The position numbers and the translations under genes are program-made. The notes beneath the pieces were generated by a model. The model did not search any database. It was given only the letters and a program-made list of their open reading frames with translations, and was not told the origin of the DNA. This document shows positions 36,372-44,757 of a stretch of DNA of 64,000 nucleotides, piece by piece (position 1 is the first letter of the stretch; every line of letters begins with the position of its first letter). This DNA comes from Janthinobacterium sp. 1_2014MBL_MicDiv (GTDB taxonomy: Bacteria; Pseudomonadota; Gammaproteobacteria; Burkholderiales; Burkholderiaceae_D): the NCBI RefSeq assembly GCF_001865675.1, contig NZ_CP011319.1, positions 4,836,001-4,900,000 on the forward strand. Reading direction: 5' to 3'.

Positions 36372-37676
36372 ATGCCTACTTCCGACACCGCCGCAAGCAA
36401 CGCAGCAACACGCCCCCTGACCCAGCAAGACTACAAGACCCTGTCGCTGGCCGCCCTGGGCGGCGCGCTGGAATTCTACGACTTCATCATCTTCGTCTTC
36501 TTTGCCAACGCCATCGGCCAGCTGTTCTTCCCGCCGGAAATGCCTGAATGGCTGCGCCTGCTGCAAACCTTCGGTATCTTCGCCGCCGGCTACGTCGTGC
36601 GCCCGCTGGGCGGCATCGTCATGGCCCACTTCGGCGACTTGCTGGGCCGCAAGCGCATGTTCACCCTGTCCATCCTGATGATGGCCGTGCCGACCCTGCT
36701 GATCGGCCTGCTGCCCACGTATGCCACCATCGGCCTGGCGGCGCCGCTGCTGCTGCTGTTGATGCGCATCTTCCAGGGCGCGGCCGTGGGCGGCGAAGTG
36801 CCCGGTGCCTGGGTGTTTGTCTCCGAACACGTGCCCAGCCGTTTCACGGGCTTTGCCTGCGGCGTGCTGACGGCGGGCCTGACGGTCGGCATCCTGCTCG
36901 GCTCCCTCGTGGCGACGGGCTTGAACACCGTCTACACACCGGCAGAAATCACCGATGGCGCCTGGCGCTATCCCTTCCTGCTGGGCGGCATCTTCGGCTT
37001 CGGCGCCATGTATCTGCGCCGCTGGCTGCATGAAACGCCGGTCTTCGCGGAAATGCAGCAACGCAAGGCGCTGTCCACGGAAATGCCGCTGAAATCCGTG
37101 CTGCGCAGCCACCGCGGCGCCGTCGCCGTGTCCATGCTGCTGACCTGGATGCTGTCAGCCGGCATCGTCGTCGTCATTTTGATGACGCCTGCCCTGTTGC
37201 AAAAGATCCACCACATCGCGCCGCGCACCACCCTGGTGGCCAATACCGTGGCGACCCTGTGCCTGGCCTTCGGCTGCATCCTCGCCGGCATGCTGGCCGA
37301 CCGCCTGGGCGGCAAGCGCGTGATCTTCGTCGGCTCCGTGCTGCTGGCCATTTCCACGTATATTTTCTACACCACCATCGGCAGCCGCCCCGACCTGCTG
37401 CTGCCCCTGTATGCGATGACGGGCCTGTGCGTCGGCGTCGTCGGCGCCGTGCCTTACGTGCTGGTGCAGGCGTTCCCGGCCCAGGTACGCTTCTCGGGAC
37501 TGTCGTTTTCCTACAACTTGTCGTACGCAATTTTCGGTGGCCTGACGCCCGTGGTCGTGACCCTGATGCTGAAGAACAACGTGCTGGGCCCCGCCTATTA
37601 TGTGATCGGCGTCTGCGTGGTGGGCATGCTGACGGCGCTGTTCATCAAGGACCAGCGGCAGACGGTGGGACGCTAG
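36372..37676 (+). CDS. MFS transporter, metabolite:H+ symporter type
   Basis: A 434-aa inner-membrane carrier with 12 predicted helices. The LGGALEFYDFIIFVFFAN opening and the GRKRMFTLSILMM loop are typical of the MHS family (citrate, alpha-ketoglutarate, proline/betaine-like symporters). A second cytoplasmic loop motif, ADRLGGKRVI, follows. Substrate is probably an organic acid or betaine-like solute. It appears monocistronic, with a weak purine-rich site before the ATG. Confidence 0.88.
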   Translation: MPTSDTAASNAATRPLTQQDYKTLSLAALGGALEFYDFIIFVFFANAIGQLFFPPEMPEWLRLLQTFGIFAAGYVVRPLGGIVMAHFGDLLGRKRMFTLSILMMAVPTLLIGLLPTYATIGLAAPLLLLLMRIFQGAAVGGEVPGAWVFVSEHVPSRFTGFACGVLTAGLTVGILLGSLVATGLNTVYTPAEITDGAWRYPFLLGGIFGFGAMYLRRWLHETPVFAEMQQRKALSTEMPLKSVLRSHRGAVAVSMLLTWMLSAGIVVVILMTPALLQKIHHIAPRTTLVANTVATLCLAFGCILAGMLADRLGGKRVIFVGSVLLAISTYIFYTTIGSRPDLLLPLYAMTGLCVGVVGAVPYVLVQAFPAQVRFSGLSFSYNLSYAIFGGLTPVVVTLMLKNNVLGPAYYVIGVCVVGMLTALFIKDQRQTVGR

Positions 37677-37733
37677 ATTCGCGCAGCGCGCGGGGCTAGC
37701 CTCGTGCGCTGCATCAACTACGCCGCAAACATA

Positions 37734-38162
37734 TCAAGAAAATAGCAATAGGAAGTCGTCAAAGGAGCTTGAAATCTTTCGCCAGTAATCATCGTCCCAC
37801 AAGATGACAGAGGGCGCGCTCCGGGCGCCCCTGAAATCGAAACAGAATTGACTCCCGTCACCGGCCATGCCGAAACAAATGATTTCTGTAAAATCAACGA
37901 TGTCCGGTATGGCTCCCGGGCCAGCACTGACACTGCCAAGCTCCCCATAGCAGCCATCGCAGACGAAACACGCCCCGAGCTTCGCTGTCTGGGCAGTCAA
38001 TTCGACGACATCCGTATAGATGTGAGCCAATTCCGTCTGCAAGACGCCACCGCAAGAATCCAGTTCTTTCTTCAGTCTCAAATTGCAAAATCCTTCCGCA
38101 TCCCGATGCCTTGCTGCAAAAGCAACATACTCGGCGGGTAAGTCCATACCGTTAATCTGCAT
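37734..38162 (-). CDS. SMI1/KNR4 (SUKH)-like protein
   Basis: A 142-aa protein with the SUKH-type pattern: short N-terminal DLPAEYVAFAARHRD, central FGMAGDGSQFCFDFRG, and C-terminal WRKISSSFDDFLLLFS. In bacteria many such proteins are immunity factors against contact-dependent or polymorphic toxins. No toxin gene is adjacent, so it may be an orphan immunity gene. Composition is less GC-rich than its neighbours. Confidence 0.7.
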   Translation of the reverse strand: MQINGMDLPAEYVAFAARHRDAEGFCNLRLKKELDSCGGVLQTELAHIYTDVVELTAQTAKLGACFVCDGCYGELGSVSAGPGAIPDIVDFTEIICFGMAGDGSQFCFDFRGARSAPSVILWDDDYWRKISSSFDDFLLLFS

Positions 38163-38289
38163 CGCTGACTTTACCTTTCACAATCGGAGCATGATATTAA
38201 ATCAAATGTGCCTGGACCCGGCTTGACGGGCTCCTCCCAGCCGAAAGCCCGCGCCGAACCACACCACATGGAGCCACACGCTGGCCGGC

Positions 38290-38311
38290 GCCACCTTCGG
38301 GTGGCTTTTTT
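38290..38311 (+). terminator. Rho-independent terminator without an obvious upstream gene
   Basis: Stem GCCACC / GGTGGC with a TTCG loop and six T residues. The nearest upstream rightward gene ends 600 bp away, beyond a leftward gene. It may close a short RNA transcribed from about 38170-38290. Confidence 0.55.
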
Positions 38312-38477
38312 CACCCCGATTTGTCGCGCTGCACCAAAATCTGAAAACACGTTTCACATCGCGGAATCTCAAACAGCAGACTCAGCCATTAATGCTCTCA
38401 CTTTTTGAAAATTCATTTCACATCCTGAAAATCAATAATTAAGCCATTGAAAAACAAGGAATAAATTTAAGTTATAT

Positions 38478-38491
38478 GTCTTATATAAGAC
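38478..38491. promoter_or_regulatory. Candidate operator upstream of aceA
   Basis: Perfect 14-bp palindrome GTCTTATATAAGAC in an AT-rich stretch, 106 bp before the isocitrate lyase start. The form resembles operators of GntR-type regulators of carboxylate metabolism; the cognate regulator is not in the window. Confidence 0.5.
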
Positions 38492-38597
38492 TTGAAGATC
38501 GCCACGAATCGGCCTACTATTTAGTCATGCAGTTCGCATCGACAAAGCGGCGCACTCGACGATTTTCTCAAACTTAGTTTTTCTTTAGGAGATACAC

Positions 38598-40178
38598 ATG
38601 TCCCAATATCAAGACGACATCAAGGCAGTTGCCGGTTTGAAAGACCAACAGGGCAGCGCCTGGAACGCCATCAATCCCGAGTCCGCCGCCCGCATGCGCG
38701 CCCAGAACAAGTTCAAGACGGGCCTGGACATCGCCAAGTACACAGCCAAAATCATGCGCAACGACATGGCCGCCTACGATGCGGACCCATCCAAGTACAC
38801 GCAATCGCTCGGTTGCTGGCATGGTTTCATCGGTCAACAGAAGATGATCTCGATCAAGAAGCACTTCAACAGCACCGACCGCCGCTACCTCTACCTGTCC
38901 GGCTGGATGGTCGCCGCCCTGCGCTCCGAGTTCGGCCCGCTGCCAGACCAGTCCATGCACGAGAAAACCGCCGTCTCGGCCTTGATCAAGGAGCTGTACA
39001 CCTTCCTGCGCCAGGCCGATGCGCGCGAACTGGGCGGCCTGTTCCGCCAGCTGGACGCTGCCCAAGGTGCTGAAAAACAAGCGATCCAGGCCAAGATCGA
39101 CGGCCACGTGACCCACGTCGTGCCCATCATCGCCGACATCGACGCCGGTTTCGGCAATGCCGAAGCCACCTATCTGCTGGCAAAACAGTTCATCGAAGCG
39201 GGCGCCTGCTGCATCCAGATCGAAAACCAGGTATCCGACGAGAAACAATGCGGCCACCAGGACGGTAAAGTCACAGTACCGCACGAAGACTTCCTGGCCA
39301 AGATCCGCGCCATCCGCTACGCCTTCCTGGAACTGGGCGTGGACGACGGCATCATCGTCGCCCGCACCGACTCGCTGGGCGCCGGCCTGACCAAGCAGAT
39401 CGCCGTCACCAACGAGCCAGGCGACCTGGGCGACCAATACAATTCCTTCCTCGACTGCGAAGAAGTGTCGGCCGACGCACTGGGCAATGGCGACGTCATC
39501 ATCAAGCGCGAAGGCAAGCTGCTGCGTCCGAAACGCCTGCCGAGCAACCTGTTCCAGTTCCGCGCCGGTTCCGGCGAAGAGCGTTGCGTGCTCGACTGCA
39601 TTACCTCCTTGCAAAACGGCGCCGACCTGCTGTGGATCGAAACGGAAAAACCGCATATCGCGCAAATCGGCGGCATGGTCAGCGAAATCCGCAAGGTCAT
39701 CCCGAACGCCAAGCTGGTGTACAACAACAGCCCGTCGTTCAACTGGACCCTGAACTTCCGCCAGCAGGTGTATGACACCCTGAAGGCCGAAGGCAAGGAC
39801 GTCTCCGCCTACGAGCGCGCCCAGCTGATGAGCGTGGAATACGACCAGACGGAACTGGCGATCACGGCCGATGAAAAGATCCGCACCTTCCAGGCCGACT
39901 CGGCCCGCGAAGCCGGCATCTTCCACCACCTGATCACCCTGCCGACCTACCATACGGCAGCCTTGTCGACCGACAACCTGGCCAAGGAATACTTCGGCGA
40001 CCAGGGCATGCTGGGCTACGTGGCCGGCGTGCAGCGCAAGGAAATCCGCCAGGGCATCGCCTGCGTGAAACATCAAAACATGTCCGGCTCGGACATCGGC
40101 GACGACCACAAGGATTACTTCAGCGGCGAAGCGGCGCTGAAGGCGGCTGGTAAAGACAATACGATGAACCAGTTCTGA
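38598..40178 (+). CDS. aceA: Isocitrate lyase
   Basis: A 526-aa enzyme that cleaves isocitrate to glyoxylate and succinate in the glyoxylate shunt, needed for growth on acetate and fatty acids. The catalytic loop reads K216-Q-C218-G-H220 (KKCGH type), preceded by the metal-binding IIADIDAGFGNAEATY, with SLGAGLTKQIAV and NNSPSFNWT further on. Length matches the longer proteobacterial (Pseudomonas-like) class. AGGAGA precedes the ATG. It is transcribed alone, with a strong terminator at 40202-40228; malate synthase is not adjacent. Confidence 0.96.
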   Translation: MSQYQDDIKAVAGLKDQQGSAWNAINPESAARMRAQNKFKTGLDIAKYTAKIMRNDMAAYDADPSKYTQSLGCWHGFIGQQKMISIKKHFNSTDRRYLYLSGWMVAALRSEFGPLPDQSMHEKTAVSALIKELYTFLRQADARELGGLFRQLDAAQGAEKQAIQAKIDGHVTHVVPIIADIDAGFGNAEATYLLAKQFIEAGACCIQIENQVSDEKQCGHQDGKVTVPHEDFLAKIRAIRYAFLELGVDDGIIVARTDSLGAGLTKQIAVTNEPGDLGDQYNSFLDCEEVSADALGNGDVIIKREGKLLRPKRLPSNLFQFRAGSGEERCVLDCITSLQNGADLLWIETEKPHIAQIGGMVSEIRKVIPNAKLVYNNSPSFNWTLNFRQQVYDTLKAEGKDVSAYERAQLMSVEYDQTELAITADEKIRTFQADSAREAGIFHHLITLPTYHTAALSTDNLAKEYFGDQGMLGYVAGVQRKEIRQGIACVKHQNMSGSDIGDDHKDYFSGEAALKAAGKDNTMNQF

Positions 40179-40201
40179 ATTTTTGGCTTGGCTGTAGAGT
40201 G

Positions 40202-40228
40202 AAAAAGCCCGCTTCGGCGGGCTTTTTT
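40202..40228 (+). terminator. Rho-independent terminator of aceA
   Basis: A-run, 6-bp GC stem GCCCGC / GCGGGC with TTCG loop, then six T residues; 24 bp after the aceA stop. It would also work on the opposite strand. Confidence 0.9.
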
Positions 40229-40446
40229 GCGTCTGCCGGCCGGTACGTGCAACGCGGCTGGCCGCGGGCAGCAGCATCGCTGCCCCGCTGCAAGCACGCC
40301 GCGATGGCCATGTCCGACAGGCAACTTTCAGCTGTGCTAATCTTGACTCCCGGGTGAGCACCTTGCGCAGAGACCGCATGCCCGGAAAGCCTGGTCCATG
40401 CCGGCGTATCGCCGGGCATGCCATGCATTTCTTCTGGAGATAGCGC

Positions 40447-41079
40447 GTGCCTGATGTGACAGCCTTGCTGATGTTTGGACTCGTGGCCCTGGGCATGGCG
40501 TTGACGCCCGGCCCCAACATGATCTACCTGATTTCCCGCTCCATCAGCCAGGGCCGCCGCGCCGGTTTCATCTCGCTGGGCGGCGTCGCCGTCGGCTTCC
40601 TGTTCTACATGCTGTGCGCCGCCTTCGGCATCACCGCCTTTGTGTTTGCCGTGCCCTACGCCTACGATGCACTGCGCTTCGGCGGCGCCGCCTACCTGCT
40701 GTACCTGGCCTGGCAAGCCGTCAAGCCAGGCGGACGCTCGGCCTTCGCCGTGCGCGACCTGCCTGTCGACGGACCGCGCAAGCTGTTTCTCATGGGCTTG
40801 ATCACGAATCTGGCCAATCCCAAGATTGCGGTCATGTACTTGTCGTTGCTGCCGCAGTTCATTACGCCGGGGCATGGGAGTATTTTGGTGCAATCGGTGG
40901 TGTTAGGTTGCGTGCAGATTTCCATCAGCCTGGTGGTGAATGCGGTGATTGCGGTGATGGCTGGGTCGATTGCGGGGTTTCTATCAAGCCGGCCGGGGTG
41001 GGTGATGGTGCAACGGTGGGTGATGGGGGGAGTGTTGATGGGGTTAGCGGTGAGGATGGCTGCCGAGGGGAGGAAATAA
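40447..41079 (+). CDS. LysE/RhtB-family amino-acid exporter
   Basis: A 210-aa inner-membrane protein with five to six helices. The family signature MALTPGPNMIYLISRSISQG is near the N-terminus, and the central TNLANPKIAVMYLSLLPQF block is typical. The start codon is GTG, preceded by GGAGATA. The last 70 codons have a different base composition (G-rich, T at wobble positions) from the first part, next to the boundary of the accessory island that begins right after its stop. Probably exports an amino acid or homoserine lactone-like metabolite. Confidence 0.88.
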   Translation: MPDVTALLMFGLVALGMALTPGPNMIYLISRSISQGRRAGFISLGGVAVGFLFYMLCAAFGITAFVFAVPYAYDALRFGGAAYLLYLAWQAVKPGGRSAFAVRDLPVDGPRKLFLMGLITNLANPKIAVMYLSLLPQFITPGHGSILVQSVVLGCVQISISLVVNAVIAVMAGSIAGFLSSRPGWVMVQRWVMGGVLMGLAVRMAAEGRK

Positions 41080-41444
41080 AAAGGCGAGAGGGGGATTCCC
41101 ATTAACGAAAGCGCCCCTTATTATCATTGATATTTATGCAGGCACAGCATAACCATACCCCCAATTATGCCCCTGCTCGTCGACTAATTTTCTTCTTGGA
41201 AGTAAAGATTAAATAATTCTCGAATTGCACAATCCGCTTTCGCCCCATCGCGGACATAGCCAATTCATGGAAATACTCAACGTTGTAGGTAAGCGGCTCG
41301 CCGAAAGCGGGGCCGCCTGACCGCCCAGTTGGACGGCACTTTCGGACGCGCGATCTTAGCAATACTTGGCCAAGGATTTGGAATAATCGACGATGAGTTG
41401 ATGGAGTGTGTCGAACGCTACGGCGCTGATTGATGAAGATTTCG
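41080..41444. other. Island left boundary; att-like sequence and gene debris
   Basis: Composition changes sharply after the lysE stop. A 13-nt stretch at 41086-41098 (GAGAGGGGGATTC) is identical to part of the tRNA-Ser 3' fragment at 54848-54860, in the same orientation, and may be the far attachment site. The rest has only short open frames and no gene I can support. Confidence 0.35.
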
Positions 41445-43061
41445 CTAGCGAGACCGCCATTTCTTCTTATAGAGTACGTCCTGCTCGTTGAGTTCAAGAA
41501 CGCAACGCTTCCTGAGAACATCAACGGTTGTCGCACCATACTTCTCGATTTCGTCGAGTACGGTGAAAATCTGCTTGGTCGGAAACTTAGTGTATTCGAC
41601 GACAAAGGCGGCCACTGCATCATGCTCGACATTCTTGAATAAAGGAAGGTCGTGAATGAGGAATGGCAGTTCGGTAAGCGACAGAATTGCCAAATCAAAC
41701 AGTACAAGGTTGGCAAAAGCTGTACCCGTTCCAGTATCGTTGTCAATCTCGTATTTGTAAGAATTTTGCCCCAATAGCAACTTCGGCGCATTGGCGCCCT
41801 GCCCATAAACGTCGATCGCCAGCCTCTCCAATTCCTGATTTATTACAGACTCGATGTCCGTCAAGATTGCTAGTTTGACGGTTTCCAGCGACTCTTTGGC
41901 CTCGACGAAATCCTTTTGTAGTTCTTCCTTTTTTTCGAATTTCTTATTTGCCGACTTCAAGGCATTCCATTTTTCCGACAGTTGATAGACACGGTCCACA
42001 ATGACATTGGGATTGTCGTGCCCTTTGACGCGCTCGGATACCTTGCGGTCGACATCAGCAATCGCCACGTCGAGGGAATTAAGCTGCAGTTGGAGTGTCT
42101 TTTCCATCTGCACCAACTCCTGCTTGAGCAGTCGCGCCACGGCGCTGTGAAATTCTTCAATGCGCACAAGCTTCTCCACCTGCATATCCGGGAAGTATTC
42201 CTTCAGTCCCTCCAGCTGACTGCTCTTGACGTGCTTATTCGCCTGAAGGTTCTGCTGCGTCCGAGTCAGCTGGTGGAATACCTTTGATCTTTCACGCAGT
42301 AGCAAGTCCTTATCCTGGGCAAGGTCCATGACCTCCCTATCGACAATCGCGCGAAGGTTCAAGGCGTACTGAGCCAGGTTGGTCTTAATTTCTGCCACTT
42401 CCTCGCTAATCAAATTTAAGGCAGATTCATTGGCCTCGTATTCCCTTTTCCCAATCCTCGAAAGGAACTCCATGCCTTCTGCCTTGCGCCACACGCGGCG
42501 ATGCTCGTCCGCTTGCGCAAACACAGCGGAGGAGTGCTCCACTTCGCTGAAGCGACCAAACAGTTTGATCAGATTGTTGATGCAATCGCTCGCCGACTGG
42601 CTCGACACGGCATGCAAAGGCCGATGCACATTGGTGACGTTGTCCTTTGGCCAGACCCGGGAATAGGGGGCCACCATACTACGGAAGGAAAGACTGATTT
42701 TCGGCGTGGCGTAGGACTGTACCAGCCAGGCCGTGTACTGGGCCACTGTCAGTGGTTTGATTTGATTGTATTGACCATCGCATTCGATGACAAATTCGGA
42801 ACGCTCCGTAGCCCGCTTGAAATAATGTTTCTGGCCGTCAAACTCAAACACAAACCGATATTCGTGGTGCCCGATATTGGGGACGATGTCGTCGTTTTTA
42901 TCCAATAGGTCTGCGCCGCCGAAGACAAAATCAATGACCATTAGGAGCGATGACTTGCCGATCGAATTGGCGGCAGCGGCATCACCGATCACGACGTTGA
43001 GTCCCAGATGGAATTCGACCTTGGGTACACGGAAGGCATCTGATTCAATTTCACGCAGCAT
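41445..43061 (-). CDS. ABC-three-component system ATPase (DUF2326, SMC-like)
   Basis: A 538-aa SMC/Rad50-like ATPase. The P-loop is atypical but readable: GDAAAANSIGKSSLL at residues 26-40 with K36. Long coiled-coil stretches fill about residues 190-390 (for example EFHSAVARLLKQELVQMEKT). The C-terminal ATPase half carries FANLVLFDLAILSL and the hydrophobic LPFLIHDLPLF, a likely Walker B. This matches DUF2326 ATPases of ABC-3C conflict systems. It overlaps the middle-component gene by 11 bp and is last in the operon. Expected to sense or process nucleic acid and control the HNH effector. Confidence 0.85.
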   Translation of the reverse strand: MLREIESDAFRVPKVEFHLGLNVVIGDAAAANSIGKSSLLMVIDFVFGGADLLDKNDDIVPNIGHHEYRFVFEFDGQKHYFKRATERSEFVIECDGQYNQIKPLTVAQYTAWLVQSYATPKISLSFRSMVAPYSRVWPKDNVTNVHRPLHAVSSQSASDCINNLIKLFGRFSEVEHSSAVFAQADEHRRVWRKAEGMEFLSRIGKREYEANESALNLISEEVAEIKTNLAQYALNLRAIVDREVMDLAQDKDLLLRERSKVFHQLTRTQQNLQANKHVKSSQLEGLKEYFPDMQVEKLVRIEEFHSAVARLLKQELVQMEKTLQLQLNSLDVAIADVDRKVSERVKGHDNPNVIVDRVYQLSEKWNALKSANKKFEKKEELQKDFVEAKESLETVKLAILTDIESVINQELERLAIDVYGQGANAPKLLLGQNSYKYEIDNDTGTGTAFANLVLFDLAILSLTELPFLIHDLPLFKNVEHDAVAAFVVEYTKFPTKQIFTVLDEIEKYGATTVDVLRKRCVLELNEQDVLYKKKWRSR

Positions 43062-43272
43062 GGCGAACTATCCCACTCTCAAGGTCCACATCGAGCTTTC
43101 CTAAGACATACAAAACATCTACCGCATAAATGAACTCATTAATATCAGGAAAACCGTCTTCCACATGCTTATACAGCTGGTGGATCGTATATGGTGGCGG
43201 CAAGGCCAGCACTAGCGGCAGACGGCCAAGTATCGACTGCTGCAACGTAATAAATTTGCTTGGGGTTATCAT
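43051..43272 (-). CDS. ABC-three-component system middle component (MC6-like)
   Basis: A 73-aa protein with the layout of ABC-3C middle components: MITPSKFITLQQSILGRLPL, then YTIHQLYKHVEDGF, DINEFIYAVDVLYVLGKLDV and a short tail. It looks like a small winged-helix adaptor. The ATG overlaps the upstream stop as TAATG, and its end overlaps the ATPase start by 11 bp, so the three genes are translationally coupled. The family number (MC6 versus MC7) is my best recollection. Confidence 0.8.
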   Translation of the reverse strand: MITPSKFITLQQSILGRLPLVLALPPPYTIHQLYKHVEDGFPDINEFIYAVDVLYVLGKLDVDLESGIVRHAA

Positions 43273-44114
43273 TAGAAAAGCTCACAATTCTGTACAAAGA
43301 ATGCGGCGACCACAGCAGCGGCCTCCTCCGTCCCGTTCGGCGTCTTGGACAAGATCCAGCCCACTGTATTCTGAAAGATCTGCTGCTGCGTCAACTTCAG
43401 ACCTTTCTGCTTCGTGTAGAACAGCTTGACTTGCATCGCAATCAGGACACCTTGTCCTGGCACTGTCTTCTCGATTTCAGCCAATTGGTTACGGACAAAA
43501 AGGTAGAAAGACGACACGTCGTTCTTAATTTTTTGCTTGGTCAAGTTGGAAATCTCGCCCTCCAGTTTGGTGTCTATCTCTTTGGCTACGTAGTCCGCGT
43601 CCAGTATTTCTGTCGTTGCCTCCGACATCAGTGCGTCCATAATGGTCGCGATGTCAGATTCGATCTGGTATTCATATTGGATGCGCCGTTGAGCATCCTG
43701 ACCAAGCAGGCGCTCCTTGATTTTCTTCAGCGCCCGGTAGTCCTCCAAAGTCTTGTCTGTGTCATAGAGCTTATGGCAGGTAAAGCAGAGCGGAATCAGA
43801 TTGCATTCGTCGTTTGGACCTCCGCTGAGCTTCTGCTCGCCAAGCAGTATCGCCAGCTCTGCCGGGGTGGGGTTCAACGGATAGATGTGGGCAATTTCGT
43901 AATCCTTCACCCAGTTCTTAGCCTTCTTAATAAACAATGGCCGCCCACACTTTGGACAGACCTGGTTCACCTGGCTGCATAAGGCCAGCAACGTAGTCGG
44001 CTTGAACGTAGGCCGTGCTACAGACACAAAAGCTTGGCTTACCTGGCTGCTTAGAGCCAGCGTCAAACTTGGCTGTGCCACTGGCAAGAGAAGTTGTAGT
44101 TGCTCCGTTGTCAT
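43272..44114 (-). CDS. ABC-three-component system effector with HNH nuclease domain
   Basis: A 280-aa protein. Residues 50-120 form a zinc-supported HNH nuclease: C53-x2-C56, H76 in EIAHIYPL, N105 in NDECNLIPLC, C110 and C113-H114. Residues 150-280 are helical (MDALMSEATTEILDADYVAK; FYLFVRNQLAEIEK; QIFQNTVGWILSK), as in the C-terminal domains that dock ABC-3C effectors to their ATPase. The N-terminal 50 residues contain a short internal duplication. It is first in the operon and is predicted to be the DNA-cutting effector. Confidence 0.82.
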   Translation of the reverse strand: MTTEQLQLLLPVAQPSLTLALSSQVSQAFVSVARPTFKPTTLLALCSQVNQVCPKCGRPLFIKKAKNWVKDYEIAHIYPLNPTPAELAILLGEQKLSGGPNDECNLIPLCFTCHKLYDTDKTLEDYRALKKIKERLLGQDAQRRIQYEYQIESDIATIMDALMSEATTEILDADYVAKEIDTKLEGEISNLTKQKIKNDVSSFYLFVRNQLAEIEKTVPGQGVLIAMQVKLFYTKQKGLKLTQQQIFQNTVGWILSKTPNGTEEAAAVVAAFFVQNCELF

Positions 44115-44747
44115 CCACGCATGCGTCCATAAAAGGTAGGCATCTAGAATAGCATTGCTTGCAACAAAGATTGACGCGCATCATCGAAACTTCCACTGTT
44201 CATTTATACAGCGTAATGACAATTAACGAATGTAAAAACAAGCGGACATTAGGCTGCGCCGCTGTTTATCCAACACTTTTATCGCTGAAGACGTTATGTC
44301 TTTTATGGGGCGGTTACGGTCTGCTAGTCATGATGTGCATCTAGCCCCCTAAGACTGTCGAGCAAATCATTAGCCTGCGATCCCGCGTAATTAGAACCAT
44401 TGCTTGGAGTAAAATCGCCGTCTGCGGCGAGGGTTGCGTTACATTGATTTGGCCGACGTGGAAAAATCGGTAGAACAAGCCCTGCGAAACGAGCCAGAAC
44501 TGCCTCAAGCAGCCATGGCTGCTTTAACAGACAAAACGGGGGTGCAGGTCCAATATTTAGACACGGATTGGTGCTGTGGTTACAGTAGAAGCCCTTAGGT
44601 CGTTGTCGATAGCATTGCGTGCCGAAGACGTGCGTTCGTTGGTCGAACTGACCCGGCTTTTGCAGTGCTCAATGCCTCAGCCCATGTCCAAATGGCGGAC
44701 CTGCCCCCGGCCCTCTTGAACTCCGTTAAGCTCATTTCATTGAAGGC
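44115..44747. other. Non-coding stretch between the two putative defence modules
   Basis: 633 bp with no intact gene. It includes coding-like debris in shifting frames (44434-44757), the left inverted repeat at 44677-44703, and the 12-mer TAATTAGAACCA at 44388-44399, which recurs at 50831-50842. Confidence 0.4.
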
Positions 44748-44757
44748 CTATCGGTAA
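44434..44757 (+). pseudogene. Possible gene remnant in shifting frames
   Basis: Three consecutive rightward frames look coding-like. The first (44434-44598) reads LADVEKSVEQALRNEPELPQ, then AAMAALTDKTG. The second includes IALRAEDVRSLVELTRLLQ. The third ends at 44757 with NASAHVQMADLPPALLNSVK. Joined by frameshifts they could be the end of one decayed gene. I do not recognise the family, and the call rests on amino-acid composition only. Confidence 0.3.
44677..44703 (-). repeat. Left inverted repeat bracketing the NTPase module
   Basis: 27 nt, reading CAGGTCCGCCATTTGGACAT then GGGCTGA on the minus strand. It matches the plus-strand copy at 50767-50793 with a single mismatch. Weaker similarity (many transitions) continues about 20 nt outward. 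Confidence 0.7.

Larger units (their letters stand above)
38163..38597. other. Intergenic region upstream of isocitrate lyase
   Basis: 435 bp. Holds the orphan terminator at 38290-38311 and then an AT-rich leader with a 14-bp palindrome at 38478-38491. No open frame with coding character was found. Confidence 0.5.

Noticed and set aside
38574..40520. 648-aa leftward open frame
   Set aside because: Antisense shadow of isocitrate lyase.
41165..41806. 213-aa leftward frame at the island edge
   Set aside because: Mostly overlaps the ABC-3C ATPase in another frame and has no coding character in the remaining part.
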